Shown: positions 33,741-42,479, counted from the stretch's first letter. The stretch is 64,000 nt of DNA from Rhodoplanes sp. (GCF_013377085.1 NZ_JACAAX010000014.1:1-64000), one strand, 5' to 3'. Program-made: numbers and translations. The notes: generated from the sequence alone by a model not told the origin.

Positions 33741-35693
33741 ATGATGTGGTGGACCTCGATCAGTGCCGGTTGGGCTCGCGTGAATGCCAGACTCCCGGTG
33801 AGGTGTCTGTGCCAGCCTGCGACGGCGCTCGGCCTCCTGACGATCGCGCTCTTGTGGGTGATCATCGGCTATCACCTCGGCCTGGAGCGCGACCAGTTGC
33901 AGGCGATGGCGTTTCAGAACACGCGCAACATCGCGCGCGTCGTCGAGGAGCATTTCGTCCGTTCGGTGGCCGAACCGGACCAGATCCTGCGGCTCGCCCG
34001 CGCGGCGTATCTGCTCGATCCGGCCGGCTTCGATCTCCGGGCCTTCGCGCACGGCGCGACGATGTCCGGCGGCGTGGCGCTGCAGCTCTCGCTGGTCGGC
34101 CCGGACGGCATGCTTCTCGCCACCAGCGGCCAGGCCTCCGGGCCCGTCGATCTGTCCGACCGGCGGCATGTCCGGGTTCACCTCGACGGCGACGACGACA
34201 CGCTGTTCGTCAGCGAGCCGGTGCTCGGGCGCGTCTCCGGCAAGCGGTCGATCCAGTTGTCGCGGCCGGTGCGCGACCGCGACGGCATCCTGCTCGGCGT
34301 CCTGGTCGCCTCGCTCGACGCCGAGTACTTTTCGCGCTTCTACCGCTCGATCGATCTCGGCGCCGGCGGCGCCATCGTGCTGGTCGGCACCGACGGAGTC
34401 GTGCGGGCCGGAGCCGGGGCAGGGACACCGTTGGTCGGCCGCTCGTTTCGCGAGTGGGCGACGCTGCGACGGCTCGACGAGGCTCCGAGCGGCTCGCTGG
34501 TCGTCCGCAGCCCGCGGGACGGTGTGACCCGCCTGGTCTCGTACCGGAAGGTCGACGGACTGCCGCTCGCCGTCTATGCGGCCGTGTCGACGGTCGAGGC
34601 CTTCGCCGACAACGCCTGGTACGTGAAAGTCTACTCGGTGATCGCCGCCGTCCTCACCCTGGTGATCCTGGCCGCGATCGCGTTGGCGGTGCGCCAGCGC
34701 CTGGCGCTGGAGCGCACGGCCGCGGCGCTGCTCGCCAGCGAGGCGGCGGCGCGCCGCAGCTCGCAGGAGCTCGCGGTCACGCTGCAGACCATCTCGCAGG
34801 GCATCGTCACCATCGATCGCGACGGCCGTATCGCGGTGTTCAACCGCCGGGCCGTCGAATTGCTCGGCGTGCCGGAGGCGTTTCTCGCCGAGCGGCCGCA
34901 TTTCTCCGAGGTGCTCGCCGAGATGCGCCGGCGCGGCGAGTTCGGCTCGGCCGGCGAGCTGGCGAACGCCGACCTGGTCGCGTTCGGGCACGCGGCCAGG
35001 CGCGATGGGGCCACCGCCATGTTCGAGCGCATCCGGACGAACGGCCAGACCATCGAGATCTGCTGCGTCTCCATGCCGGACGGCGGCATGGTGCGCACCT
35101 ACACGGACGTCACCGAGCGGCGCGCCAGCGAGCGGCGCATCGCCTACATGGCGCTGCACGATTCGCTGACCGGCCTGCCCAACCGTGCGATGTTCCAGGA
35201 CCACATGGAGGAGGCGCTGAAACGCCTGCACGAGCGCGGCGCCCGTTTCGCCGTGCTCAGCATCGATCTCGACCGCTTCAAGGAGGTCAACGACCTGCAC
35301 GGCCATCCGGTCGGCGACGAGCTGTTGCGCCGGGTGTCGGAGCGGCTGCGGAGCTGCCTGCGCGACGGCGACCTCGCGGCGCGGCTCGGCGGCGACGAGT
35401 TCGCCGTGGTGGCCACCCGCACGGATGTCAACGGTGAGCTCGACGCGATGGTGCGCGGCCTCTTGCAGTCGGTCGCCGAACCCTACCGGATCGACGGCCG
35501 CACCGTCGAGATCGGCGCCAGCATCGGCATCGCGCTGGCCCCCGAGGACGGCGACGGCCTGGAGACGCTGCTGCGCAAGGCCGACCAGGCCATGTACCGG
35601 GTCAAGGCCGGCGGCCGCAACGGCCTGTGCTGGGCCGGCCGGGCGATGCGCTCCTTCGGGGGCGCGCGCGGCGCGCGCGACGACGCTGCCTGA
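33741..35693 (+). CDS. Membrane diguanylate cyclase (Cache-PAS-GGDEF)
   Basis: A 650-residue signalling protein making cyclic di-GMP. Membrane helix about 28-47, a periplasmic dCache-like sensor (about 55-290, ending with the IPLAVYAAV-type motif), a second helix (VIAAVLTLVILAAIALAV), a PAS domain (about 345-460) and a GGDEF domain. The active site is intact (GGDEF at 550-554), and the inhibitory RxxD (RDGD) sits five residues before it, so product inhibition is expected. No EAL domain. ATG 33741 (the first of two adjacent ATGs). The divergent neighbour is the caspase-fold gene. Confidence 0.94.
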   Translation: MMWWTSISAGWARVNARLPVRCLCQPATALGLLTIALLWVIIGYHLGLERDQLQAMAFQNTRNIARVVEEHFVRSVAEPDQILRLARAAYLLDPAGFDLRAFAHGATMSGGVALQLSLVGPDGMLLATSGQASGPVDLSDRRHVRVHLDGDDDTLFVSEPVLGRVSGKRSIQLSRPVRDRDGILLGVLVASLDAEYFSRFYRSIDLGAGGAIVLVGTDGVVRAGAGAGTPLVGRSFREWATLRRLDEAPSGSLVVRSPRDGVTRLVSYRKVDGLPLAVYAAVSTVEAFADNAWYVKVYSVIAAVLTLVILAAIALAVRQRLALERTAAALLASEAAARRSSQELAVTLQTISQGIVTIDRDGRIAVFNRRAVELLGVPEAFLAERPHFSEVLAEMRRRGEFGSAGELANADLVAFGHAARRDGATAMFERIRTNGQTIEICCVSMPDGGMVRTYTDVTERRASERRIAYMALHDSLTGLPNRAMFQDHMEEALKRLHERGARFAVLSIDLDRFKEVNDLHGHPVGDELLRRVSERLRSCLRDGDLAARLGGDEFAVVATRTDVNGELDAMVRGLLQSVAEPYRIDGRTVEIGASIGIALAPEDGDGLETLLRKADQAMYRVKAGGRNGLCWAGRAMRSFGGARGARDDAA

Positions 35694-35694
35694 T

Positions 35695-35725
35695 CCTCAC
35701 CCCGCCAGCGCCTGTTCCAGGTCGG
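35695..35725. repeat. Duplicate of the metY 3' end (left boundary of TA cassette)
   Basis: 31 bases (cctcaccccgccagcgcctg...) identical except for one base to 36537-36567, which is the 3' end of metY. On the minus strand this copy still reads DLEQALAG-stop. It lies directly after the diguanylate cyclase stop. Confidence 0.85.
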
Positions 35726-35793
35726 TTACCGGTGGCTCTCTCGGGCCAGAGCGACCGCGCATCGTGTCTCTTCGCGTCGTCCGAGCGGCCTGT

Positions 35794-35799
35794 TATGAT
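35794..35799 (+). promoter_or_regulatory. Candidate -10 element for a leaderless TA transcript
   Basis: TATGAT at 35794-35799, with a weak -35 (TTCGCG, 35771-35776) at 17 bases. Transcription would begin at about 35806, the A of the antitoxin ATG. No Shine-Dalgarno sequence precedes that ATG, consistent with a leaderless message. Inference. Confidence 0.35.
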
Positions 35800-35805
35800 G
35801 CCGCC

Positions 35806-36027
35806 ATGAAGCACACGCGGATCGAGATCAACCCGGAGATCATGGGCGGCAAGCCTGTGGTTCGGGGAACGCGTATTCCGGTCGAGACCATCCTCCGGAA
35901 GCTCGGTGCCGGGATGACGGCCGACGCGGTCATGGCGGATCATCCGCGCCTGACGGCGGACGACATTCGAGCCGCTCAGGCGTTTGCCGCCGACTATCTG
36001 GCCGACGAAGACGTCGCCTACGGTTGA
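35806..36027 (+). CDS. DUF433 antitoxin (VapB-like)
   Basis: A 73-residue DUF433 protein: RIEINPEIMGGKPVVRGTRI, PVETILRKLGAGMTADAVMA, DHPRLTADDIRAAQAFAADY. The GGKPVVRGTRIPV motif is diagnostic. DUF433 proteins pair with PIN-like DUF5615 toxins, and that gene follows after six bases. The N-terminal half is a winged-helix-like DNA-binding fold, so autorepression is likely. ATG 35806; the frame is open upstream without protein character. The module lies in an insert bounded by copies of the metY 3' end. Confidence 0.9.
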   Translation: MKHTRIEINPEIMGGKPVVRGTRIPVETILRKLGAGMTADAVMADHPRLTADDIRAAQAFAADYLADEDVAYG

Positions 36028-36033
36028 GCGGCC

Positions 36034-36405
36034 ATGCGATGGCTCGCCGACGAATGCGTGGATGCCTCGCTCATTGTCTTCCTGCGCCAGTCTGGTCATG
36101 ACGTTCTCGAGGTCGCCGAGCATGTGCCGGGTGCGACCGACCGGGAGGTCGTCAGGCTGGCACAGTCCGAGCAACGATTGCTGCTGACCGAGGACAAGGA
36201 TTTCGGCGACCTCGTCTTCCGCCGCGCGAACGCCGTGCCCGGTCTCGTGTTGCTGCGGATCGACCCGGAACGGCGCGCCACCAAGGCGGCACGCGTCCGT
36301 GCGGCCTTGGACTTGCACGGGGAGAAGCTGTTCGGCCGCTACACCGTCATCGAGGATGCCAGGATTAGAAGTCGTCCGTTGCGGCCCATCGGCGGAGCCG
36401 ATTGA
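36034..36405 (+). CDS. DUF5615 PIN-like toxin
   Basis: A 123-residue PIN-like (Mut7-C related) nuclease-fold protein. Acidic residues typical of the fold are present: RWLADECVDASLIVFLRQSG (Asp6, Glu7, Asp10) and LLLTEDKDFGDLVFRR (the acidic EDKDFGD cluster). It is the probable RNase partner of the DUF433 antitoxin directly upstream. The C-terminus (IEDARIRSRPLRPIGGAD) is ordinary. ATG 36034. Target RNA unknown. Confidence 0.9.
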   Translation: MRWLADECVDASLIVFLRQSGHDVLEVAEHVPGATDREVVRLAQSEQRLLLTEDKDFGDLVFRRANAVPGLVLLRIDPERRATKAARVRAALDLHGEKLFGRYTVIEDARIRSRPLRPIGGAD

Positions 36406-36518
36406 ACTGCTGGTGACGGACTCGGTCCGGTGCCGATCGCGATCTCGATCGGCGCTGCGCAGGTCCAAGTCGTCCGGGCCGGCGCCTGGCGAACCAGCCC
36501 CCGTCCGGTTTGATCTTT

Positions 36519-36535
36519 GGACGGCCGTGCCGTCC
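36519..36535. terminator. Hairpin beyond the metY stop
   Basis: ggacggc-cgt-gccgtcc, a 7-bp GC-rich stem (36519-36535), three bases downstream of the metY stop (minus strand). A T-run is present only on the other side, so efficiency as an intrinsic terminator is doubtful. It falls inside the TA cassette, so it may have arrived with it. Confidence 0.35.
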
Positions 36536-36536
36536 G

Positions 36537-36567
36537 CCTCACCCCGCCAGCGCCTGCTCCAGGTCGG
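36537..36567. repeat. metY 3' end, second copy of the 31-bp direct repeat
   Basis: The native copy: last codons and stop of metY. It matches 35695-35725 at 30 of 31 positions (T715 versus C557 in the last three digits of position). The two copies enclose 811 bases carrying the DUF433/DUF5615 pair. Confidence 0.85.
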
Positions 36568-37819
36568 CGATGATGTCGGCCTTGTCCTCGATGCCGATCG
36601 ACAGGCGGACCACGTCGGGGCCGGCGCCGGCCTGCACCTTCTGGGCGTCGGAGAGCTGCTTGTGGGTGGTCGAGGCCGGGTGGATGATCAGCGAGCGGGT
36701 GTCGCCGATATTGGCGAGGTGGGAGAACAGCTTCACGTTGGAGACGAGCTTGACGCCCTCGTCGTAGCCGCCCTCGAGGCCGAACGTGAACACCGCGCCG
36801 GCACCCTTCGGCACGTATTTCTTCGCGAGGTTGTGATAGCGGTCGCCCGGCAGGCCCGGATAGCTCACCCAGGCGACGCGCGGATGCGCCGACAGCCACT
36901 CGGCCACCGCCAGCGCGTTGTCGCAATGGCGCTGCATGCGCAGCGGCAGCGTTTCGATGCCGGTGAGGATCAGGAAGGCGTTGAACGGCGACAGCGCCGG
37001 GCCGAGGTCGCGCAGGCCCAGCACCCGGCAGGCGATCGCGAAGGCGAAGTTGCCGAAGGTCTCGTGCAGGACGATGCCGTTGTACTCGGGGCGCGGTTCG
37101 CACAGCATCGGATAGCGGCGCTCGCGCGACCAGTTGAAGGTGCCGCCGTCGACGATGATGCCGCCGATCGAGTTGCCGTGGCCGCCCAGGAACTTGGTCA
37201 GCGAATGCACGATGATGTCGGCGCCGTGCTCGAAGGGGCGGCACAGATAGGGCGTCGCCAGCGTGTTGTCGACGATCAGCGGCACGCCGGCCCGCTTGGC
37301 GATCTGGCTGATCGCCGCGATGTCCGTGATCACGCCGCCCGGATTGGCGATCGACTCGATGAAGATCGCCTTGGTCTTGGGCGACACGGCGCGCTCGAAG
37401 CTTTGGAGGTCGTCCGGGTCGGCCCACACGACGGTCCAGCCGAAATTCTTGAACGAGTGGTTGAACTGATTGATCGACCCGCCATAGAGCTTCTTCGAGG
37501 CGACGAACTCGTCGCCCGGCGTCAGCAGCGCGTGCATGATCAGCAGTTGCGCGGCGTGGCCGGAGGCGACCGCGAGCGCCGCGGTGCCGCCCTCGAGCGC
37601 GGCGACGCGCTCCTCCAGCACGGCGTTGGTCGGGTTGCCGATGCGCGTGTAGATGTTGCCGAACGCCTGCAGGCCGAACAGCGAGGCGGCGTGGTCGACG
37701 CTCTCGAACACGTAGGAGGTGGTCTGGTAGATCGGCGTCGCCCGCGCCCCGGTGGTCGGGTCGGGCTGGGCGCCGGCATGGATGGCGAGCGTGGAGAAGC
37801 CGGGCTGGCGGTCGGTCAT
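36539..37819 (-). CDS. metY: O-acetylhomoserine sulfhydrylase (PLP enzyme)
   Basis: A 426-residue Cys/Met-metabolism PLP enzyme that makes homocysteine from O-acetylhomoserine and sulfide. Signatures: [59 protein letters not shown] and the PLP lysine in [11 protein letters not shown] (Lys209). The length and the insertion [19 protein letters not shown] point to MetY rather than MetZ or MetB. ATG 37819 starts [16 protein letters not shown]. Its last nine codons and stop are repeated 0.84 kb further on, on the far side of a TA pair. Confidence 0.95.
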   Translation of the reverse strand: MTDRQPGFSTLAIHAGAQPDPTTGARATPIYQTTSYVFESVDHAASLFGLQAFGNIYTRIGNPTNAVLEERVAALEGGTAALAVASGHAAQLLIMHALLTPGDEFVASKKLYGGSINQFNHSFKNFGWTVVWADPDDLQSFERAVSPKTKAIFIESIANPGGVITDIAAISQIAKRAGVPLIVDNTLATPYLCRPFEHGADIIVHSLTKFLGGHGNSIGGIIVDGGTFNWSRERRYPMLCEPRPEYNGIVLHETFGNFAFAIACRVLGLRDLGPALSPFNAFLILTGIETLPLRMQRHCDNALAVAEWLSAHPRVAWVSYPGLPGDRYHNLAKKYVPKGAGAVFTFGLEGGYDEGVKLVSNVKLFSHLANIGDTRSLIIHPASTTHKQLSDAQKVQAGAGPDVVRLSIGIEDKADIIADLEQALAG

Positions 37820-37920
37820 GGGTGCTCCGTGGGTCGCCGGGGGCGGAATTTTATTCCGTCCGGTGTAGCCCACCCCGACGGGCCGTCAAGGCTGCCCGGT
37901 GCCGCGGCGCGCGCGGGTCG

Positions 37921-40900
37921 TCACCACGTGTAGCGGAGCGTTCCGGTGCCGGCGACCGTGCTGGTGCTGCGGCCGACCTCGCCGTCGAACTTGCCGATCA
38001 GGGCGATGCCGTTGGCGAGCCGCAGCTCGGCCGCGGCGGAGAGGAGCGCGAGGTCGGCGTCGGGCGTCGCGCCGTTCACCGCGAAGCTCGCCCCCGGCAG
38101 GGCCAGGAAGGTCGGGGTGAGGCGGCGATCGGTCTGGTAGTCGTGCGCCCAGGCGGCGCGGGCGCGCAGGATCACGACGCGGTCGCGGCCGGCGAGCCTC
38201 GTGTCGGCCCAGGCGCCGAGTTCTGTGCGCGGCGCTGTGACGGTTTCGCCCGCATAGGAGAGCGCGAAGGTGCCGGGGCCGAAGGCCGCCGCCTCGGTGT
38301 AGCCGGGCATGCGAAAGGCCTGCACTTGGCCGGCCGCGTAGGGGGTGAGGCCGAGCGCCGGGCCGCCGAGCCGCCAGCCGGTCTCCAGCCGCGCCCCGAA
38401 CACTTGCGGATGGAAGCGGCCTTCGAGCGTCTCGATGCCCGGGATGGTGATGTTGCGGGTCGTCGTCGCGTCGTGCCAGGCATAGGCGAGCGCGGCCGAG
38501 ACATAAGCGGGGCCGAAGCGGTGCGAGCCGTAGGCGCCGGCCTGCGCGACGTCGGATTTGCCGCTGCCGGTCGACACGCCCCACGCGGTCTCGCCGCCGG
38601 CGACCGCGAAGCCCAGCACGGTGTCGCGCGACAGCCGATAGTCGGCGCCGGCCGCGAGGCCCCAGGCGCGGGCGTCGAGATCGTGGCTGCCGATCACGGC
38701 GTCGCCGGCGACCCGGGCGCGTCCGCCATAGGCGGCGCCCCAAAAAGTCCAGCGTGGCTCGACGACCGCGAGCGGCGGGGCCTTGGTGACGAGGCCCGGC
38801 ATCGCCCGCGCATAGGCGAGCGCCGTCTCGGGCGAAAAATTGCCCGACGGGTCGGACGCCGGCTCGCCCGAGAAGGCGAGGGCAGGGCCGCCCGCGCCGG
38901 CGTCGCCGCGCGCCATCACGAACGGATCGAGCATCAGGTTGAGGAACGCGCCGGTCGACTGCAGCGCCGCTTGCTGGGCGCCGGTCGCCGGCTCGCCCGA
39001 GATCTGGGTCAGCGCCGCGCCGAGCGTCGGGCCGGTGAGGCCGAACAGGCCGGCAAAGGCCGGCGGCAGCGCGCCGCCATTGTTGAAATACGTGTTCAGC
39101 GAGGAGGAGACGGCCTGCTGGTTCTGGTTCAACCCCTGGCCGACGCCGAGCGCGGCCGTGAGGTTCAGCAACACGTCGGTGGTCGTGTAGCTGAACCCGG
39201 TGGTGAAGCCGGCCGGCAGGTTGGTGGACGCCAGGCCGGCGAACTGCGTGCCGCCGAGGCCGCCGGCGGCCGACAGGATCACGTAGTTGCGGGTGACGTA
39301 GGTGCCGGGCTGGAACAGCGCCGCGACCGAGCCGGCGAGCGTCGCCGTGCCGGTGACATTGGTGCGGTCGGCGGCGCTCGGCGACACCTCGACCCGGTAG
39401 GTGCTGCCCGCCCCGAAGGTCAGATTGCCCGCGACCGTGATGGTGCCGATCGAGTTGCCGGGCGACAGCGTGCCGTTGATCACGGTGGTCGGCAGCGTGC
39501 CGGTGCCGCCGACCGTCGCCCCGGCGTCGACGGTGAGCCCGCTCGACGACGCGATCGAGCCGTTGACGATCAGGGTGCCGCCCGAGACCTGCGTCGCGCC
39601 CGTGTAGGTGTTGGTGCCGGTCAGCGTGACGGTGCCGACCGTCGTCTTGCTGACGTTGCCGGAGCCGGCCAGCACGGCGCCGATGTTGCCGTCCTGAAGG
39701 TCGAACGCACCGGACGAGGAGAGCGTGCCGTTGCGGACGGTGCCGCCGTTCTGGACCGTGAGGCCGCCGTCCTGAATCCGGGTGGTGCCGCCGAGATCCA
39801 GCACCGCCGTCGCCCCGTTCACCGTGGTTCTGCCCGTGTCGGCGCCCAGCGTGCCGCCGAGGCCGATCAGCAGGGTGCCGGCCGCGACCGTGGTGCCGCC
39901 CGTGTAGGCGTTGGCGCCGGACAGCGTCAGCACATGGCCCGAGCGACCGTCGTCGACGATGACGCCGCCCGTCCCGGTGATGATGTTGGCCACCGTCGCG
40001 TCGATGGTGGTCTGCGTGAAGGTGAGGGTCGTTCCGGTGCCGGCGACGCCGATATTGCCGAGCAGGCTCCAGCCGGCGTTCAGGGTCAGGACGTTGGCGC
40101 CCCCGGTCAGCGTGACGGCATTGCCGCGCGTCGTGCCGCCGCCGCTCATCCCGCCCGAGATCGCGCTGTTGTCGACGATGGTGATACCGGCCCCGACGAT
40201 GCCGTCGCCGCCGGCCCCGGCCCTGGTGCGCGCCGCCGAGTTGGAGTTTTGTCCGATTCCGATGGCGCCGCCGTCACCGCCCGTGATGGCGGCGTTGACG
40301 ACGACGGTGGCGCCCTGCTGGGTGACACGCAGGCCGGTGCCGCCGTCGCCGCCGCCGCCCGGATAGCTGCCGAGACTCCCGTAGCCCAGGCCGCCGTCGC
40401 CGCCCACGCCGCCGTTGCCGCCCGTGATCGTGCCGTTCACGGTCAGCACCCCGGCGCCGGTGAAGACCGCGCCGATGCCGCCGCCCCCGCCGCCGCCCCC
40501 GTCGCCGAAGGATCCGACGCCGTTTCCGCCCTTGCCGCCGATCCCGCCCGTGACCGGATCGGTCGCGGCGATCGTCGCCGTGGCGGTCGAGATCGTCGCG
40601 CCGCGGCCGCCGCCGCCCCCGCCGCCGCCCCCGGCGTCGGTGGACGAGAGGCCGCCGTAGCCGCCGCCGCCGCCGGCCTCCTCGCCGCCGCCCTTGGGCG
40701 GCGCGGTCGACGTGCCGCCGGCCCCGCCCACCCCGAACTCGCTGCCGCCGCCGGCGCCTCCGGTCGGATACGTCAGAGGGGGATAAGAGATGTCCCGACC
40801 GCCGCCGCCACCACCGCCCCCGTTCCCGTTGACGCCTGCAACGCCAGTGCCGCCGACGGCTGTCGCGGCGCCGGTGCCGCCGCTGCCGGGCGAACCCGCG

Positions 40901-41142
40901 CCGTCACCGCCGGAGCCGCCGGTCGTCGTTCCATCGCTGCCCGCCGCCCCGTTCGCGCCGACGATCGGGCCGGCCTGCGCCACCGCCGCCAGACTCACCG
41001 CGAGACACAAGGAGAGCGGCGCGAGGCTCAGGGCCGACGATGCGAGCAGGCCTGCCCGGGTGACCGCCCGGCGTCCGGGGCGGGCTGCCGACGGGTATCG
41101 CCGGGCCGTCCATGAAACGAGTGCTAGCCCGATACGGTCCAC
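37921..41142 (-). CDS. Autotransporter with Gly-rich passenger and PATR repeats
   Basis: A 1073-residue type V secretion protein. An extended signal region (about residues 1-57, ending AAVAQAG) leads to an extreme Gly/Ala/Thr passenger with runs of 8-9 glycines (about 108-175). Then come autotransporter-associated repeats (LTLSGANAYTGGTTVAAGTL, LTGTNTYTGATQVSGGTLIV) typical of PATR beta-helices, and from about residue 800 a C-terminal beta-barrel (FWGAAYGGRARVAGDAVIGS) ending in Tyr-Thr-Trp, the aromatic end expected for an outer-membrane barrel. GTG 41142 is the first usable start; later GTG codons before the hydrophobic segment are possible. Function (adhesion, autoaggregation) is inferred from the class. 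Confidence 0.92.
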   Translation of the reverse strand: MDRIGLALVSWTARRYPSAARPGRRAVTRAGLLASSALSLAPLSLCLAVSLAAVAQAGPIVGANGAAGSDGTTTGGSGGDGAGSPGSGGTGAATAVGGTGVAGVNGNGGGGGGGGRDISYPPLTYPTGGAGGGSEFGVGGAGGTSTAPPKGGGEEAGGGGGYGGLSSTDAGGGGGGGGGRGATISTATATIAATDPVTGGIGGKGGNGVGSFGDGGGGGGGGIGAVFTGAGVLTVNGTITGGNGGVGGDGGLGYGSLGSYPGGGGDGGTGLRVTQQGATVVVNAAITGGDGGAIGIGQNSNSAARTRAGAGGDGIVGAGITIVDNSAISGGMSGGGTTRGNAVTLTGGANVLTLNAGWSLLGNIGVAGTGTTLTFTQTTIDATVANIITGTGGVIVDDGRSGHVLTLSGANAYTGGTTVAAGTLLIGLGGTLGADTGRTTVNGATAVLDLGGTTRIQDGGLTVQNGGTVRNGTLSSSGAFDLQDGNIGAVLAGSGNVSKTTVGTVTLTGTNTYTGATQVSGGTLIVNGSIASSSGLTVDAGATVGGTGTLPTTVINGTLSPGNSIGTITVAGNLTFGAGSTYRVEVSPSAADRTNVTGTATLAGSVAALFQPGTYVTRNYVILSAAGGLGGTQFAGLASTNLPAGFTTGFSYTTTDVLLNLTAALGVGQGLNQNQQAVSSSLNTYFNNGGALPPAFAGLFGLTGPTLGAALTQISGEPATGAQQAALQSTGAFLNLMLDPFVMARGDAGAGGPALAFSGEPASDPSGNFSPETALAYARAMPGLVTKAPPLAVVEPRWTFWGAAYGGRARVAGDAVIGSHDLDARAWGLAAGADYRLSRDTVLGFAVAGGETAWGVSTGSGKSDVAQAGAYGSHRFGPAYVSAALAYAWHDATTTRNITIPGIETLEGRFHPQVFGARLETGWRLGGPALGLTPYAAGQVQAFRMPGYTEAAAFGPGTFALSYAGETVTAPRTELGAWADTRLAGRDRVVILRARAAWAHDYQTDRRLTPTFLALPGASFAVNGATPDADLALLSAAAELRLANGIALIGKFDGEVGRSTSTVAGTGTLRYTW

Positions 41143-41444
41143 CGCGGTTCCCCGCTAGAGGTTGTCTCGTCGGGGCTGACGGTAATTATCGCTGCTACTT
41201 TAAGTCAATAAACGAGAAACGGTCGTTCACGTGGCTCGACGGCGCTTACGATTTGTTAACAAAAGCGAATTTCACGCTCGTGACCGGTTAGCCGATCTGG
41301 GCTGAGAACAATTTGTTAGCCCGGTGTCGCCGTTGCGCAACATTCGCGTGAACCGGCCCGCACGGCCGGCCGGCGATGCGATCGCTGCCGCGGACCCACC
41401 GGGCCGTTGCAGGCAGGGAGCGCCCCAAGGCCGGCGGGCGCCGC
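41143..41444. other. Intergenic region upstream of the autotransporter
   Basis: About 300 bases. The portion 41185-41315 is AT-rich with ttgttaacaaaa and caatttgttag motifs and should hold the autotransporter promoter (minus strand). No ORF or repeat is recognised; the right part is the 3' flank of the CoA-binding gene. Confidence 0.4.
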
Positions 41445-42026
41445 TCAGGGCCGTCCCGTCTCGTCCGGCTCGGAGGCGCGGGCGATGCTGCCGCCGGCCG
41501 TGGTGACGCGCCCGAGAGCCAGGCGCTGGACGCCCTTCTGGGGCATCGGCGCCCGCTTCGAGGAGAGGGTGCGGGAGTTCACGCCCATCCAGCCGATCTC
41601 GGAGGAGAGGCGGCCGTACTCGATCTTCGGGCAGCGGTCCATCACCACCTTGATGCCGGCCGCCTCGGCCCGCGCCGCGGTCGCATCGTCGCGCACGCCG
41701 AGCTGCATCCACAGCACGGCGGGCCGCGGCGTCATCGCCAGCATCTCGTCGAGCACCTGCGGCGCGACGCTCGCATTGCGGAACAGGTCGACCATGTCGA
41801 CCGGCTCGGGGATATCGGCGAGCCGCGCATAAACGGTCTGGCCGAGAATTTTTTGGCCGGCCAGGCCCGGATTCACCGGGATCATCAGGTAGCCGCGCTC
41901 GAGCAGATATTTGAAGGCGAAGAAGCTCGGCCGATTGTCCTTCGCCGAGGCGCCGACCATCGCAATGGTCCGGCACGTGACCAGGATGCCGCGGATGTAG
42001 GAGTCGGGGTACGTGTCGTGAGTCAT
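41445..42026 (-). CDS. CoA-binding domain protein (YccU-like)
   Basis: A 193-residue CoA_binding Rossmann protein. Nucleotide motif RTIAMVGASAKDNRPSFFAF, then YLLERGYLMIPVNPGLAGQK, PEPVDMVDLFRNASVAPQVL, VLWMQLGVRDDATAARAEAA and GIKVVMDRCPKIEYGRL. Such proteins resemble the N-terminal CoA-binding part of succinyl-CoA synthetase alpha; a biochemical role is not established. ATG 42026. The in-frame region upstream is repeat copy C, not protein. Next to metY-type sulfur genes only by chance as far as can be seen. Confidence 0.9.
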   Translation of the reverse strand: MTHDTYPDSYIRGILVTCRTIAMVGASAKDNRPSFFAFKYLLERGYLMIPVNPGLAGQKILGQTVYARLADIPEPVDMVDLFRNASVAPQVLDEMLAMTPRPAVLWMQLGVRDDATAARAEAAGIKVVMDRCPKIEYGRLSSEIGWMGVNSRTLSSKRAPMPQKGVQRLALGRVTTAGGSIARASEPDETGRP

Positions 42027-42062
42027 GACGGGTTCGAGACCAGGTCCGAGATCGCTCGCCTG

Positions 42063-42150
42063 GTCATGGCCGGGCTCGTCCCGGCCATCCACGGCGCCGC
42101 CCGTGCCCCGGACGAAGACATGGATGCCCGGCACGAGGCCGGGCATGACG
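42063..42150. repeat. Dispersed palindromic element, copy C
   Basis: Third copy: ggtcatggccgggctcgtcc... ccatcc, a longer GC-rich spacer, catggatgcccggcacgagg... catgacg. More diverged than copies A and B but with the same two-half inverted layout. Lies between the CoA-binding gene and the next minus-strand gene. Confidence 0.7.
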
Positions 42151-42215
42151 AGCAGAAGAGCTGGGCCGGTCGTAGAGCGTCCCGCGCAGTTTGGGAAGAC
42201 GTCCGGCCGTGAGCC

Positions 42216-42479
42216 TCAGTACGACGAGCCCGGCCGGTTGCGGCGGGGCGCTTGGCCACGGCTGATGGCGGCGCGGCAGGCCTGGCTGATCCTCGCCTTG
42301 TTGCGCTGCAGGCAGCGGAAGACCTTGCCGTGATCCGGGATCGCCTCCTGGCAATAGGTCTGGGCGTCGAACTGGCAGGCCTGCTGATCGTCGGCGGCCT
42401 GGGCGCGGGCAGCCTGCGGGGCGGCGCCGAGGGCGAGCAGAAGCGCGAGGGCGAAAGCGGTGAGCAGGGAACTCCGCAT
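42216..42479 (-). CDS. Small secreted Cys-containing protein
   Basis: An 87-residue protein with a signal peptide (TAFALALLLALGAAPQAARA) and a mature part with four Cys in a CX7C...CX10C spacing: ACQFDAQTYCQEAIPDHGKV, FRCLQRNKARISQACRAAI. The end is basic and disordered. Similar short exported proteins (two Cys pairs, 'IPD...CL..N...LS.ACR') are common in Bradyrhizobium-type genomes with unknown function (recalled). ATG 42479. Confidence 0.8.
   Translation of the reverse strand: MRSSLLTAFALALLLALGAAPQAARAQAADDQQACQFDAQTYCQEAIPDHGKVFRCLQRNKARISQACRAAISRGQAPRRNRPGSSY

Noticed and set aside
33531-35306. Long N-terminal extension of the caspase-fold frame
   Set aside because: Antisense to the diguanylate cyclase; a proper signal peptide starts at 33530.
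37822-41115. 1097-codon open frame opposite the autotransporter
   Set aside because: Shadow of the Gly-rich autotransporter coding strand, which has a signal region, PATR repeats and an aromatic barrel end.
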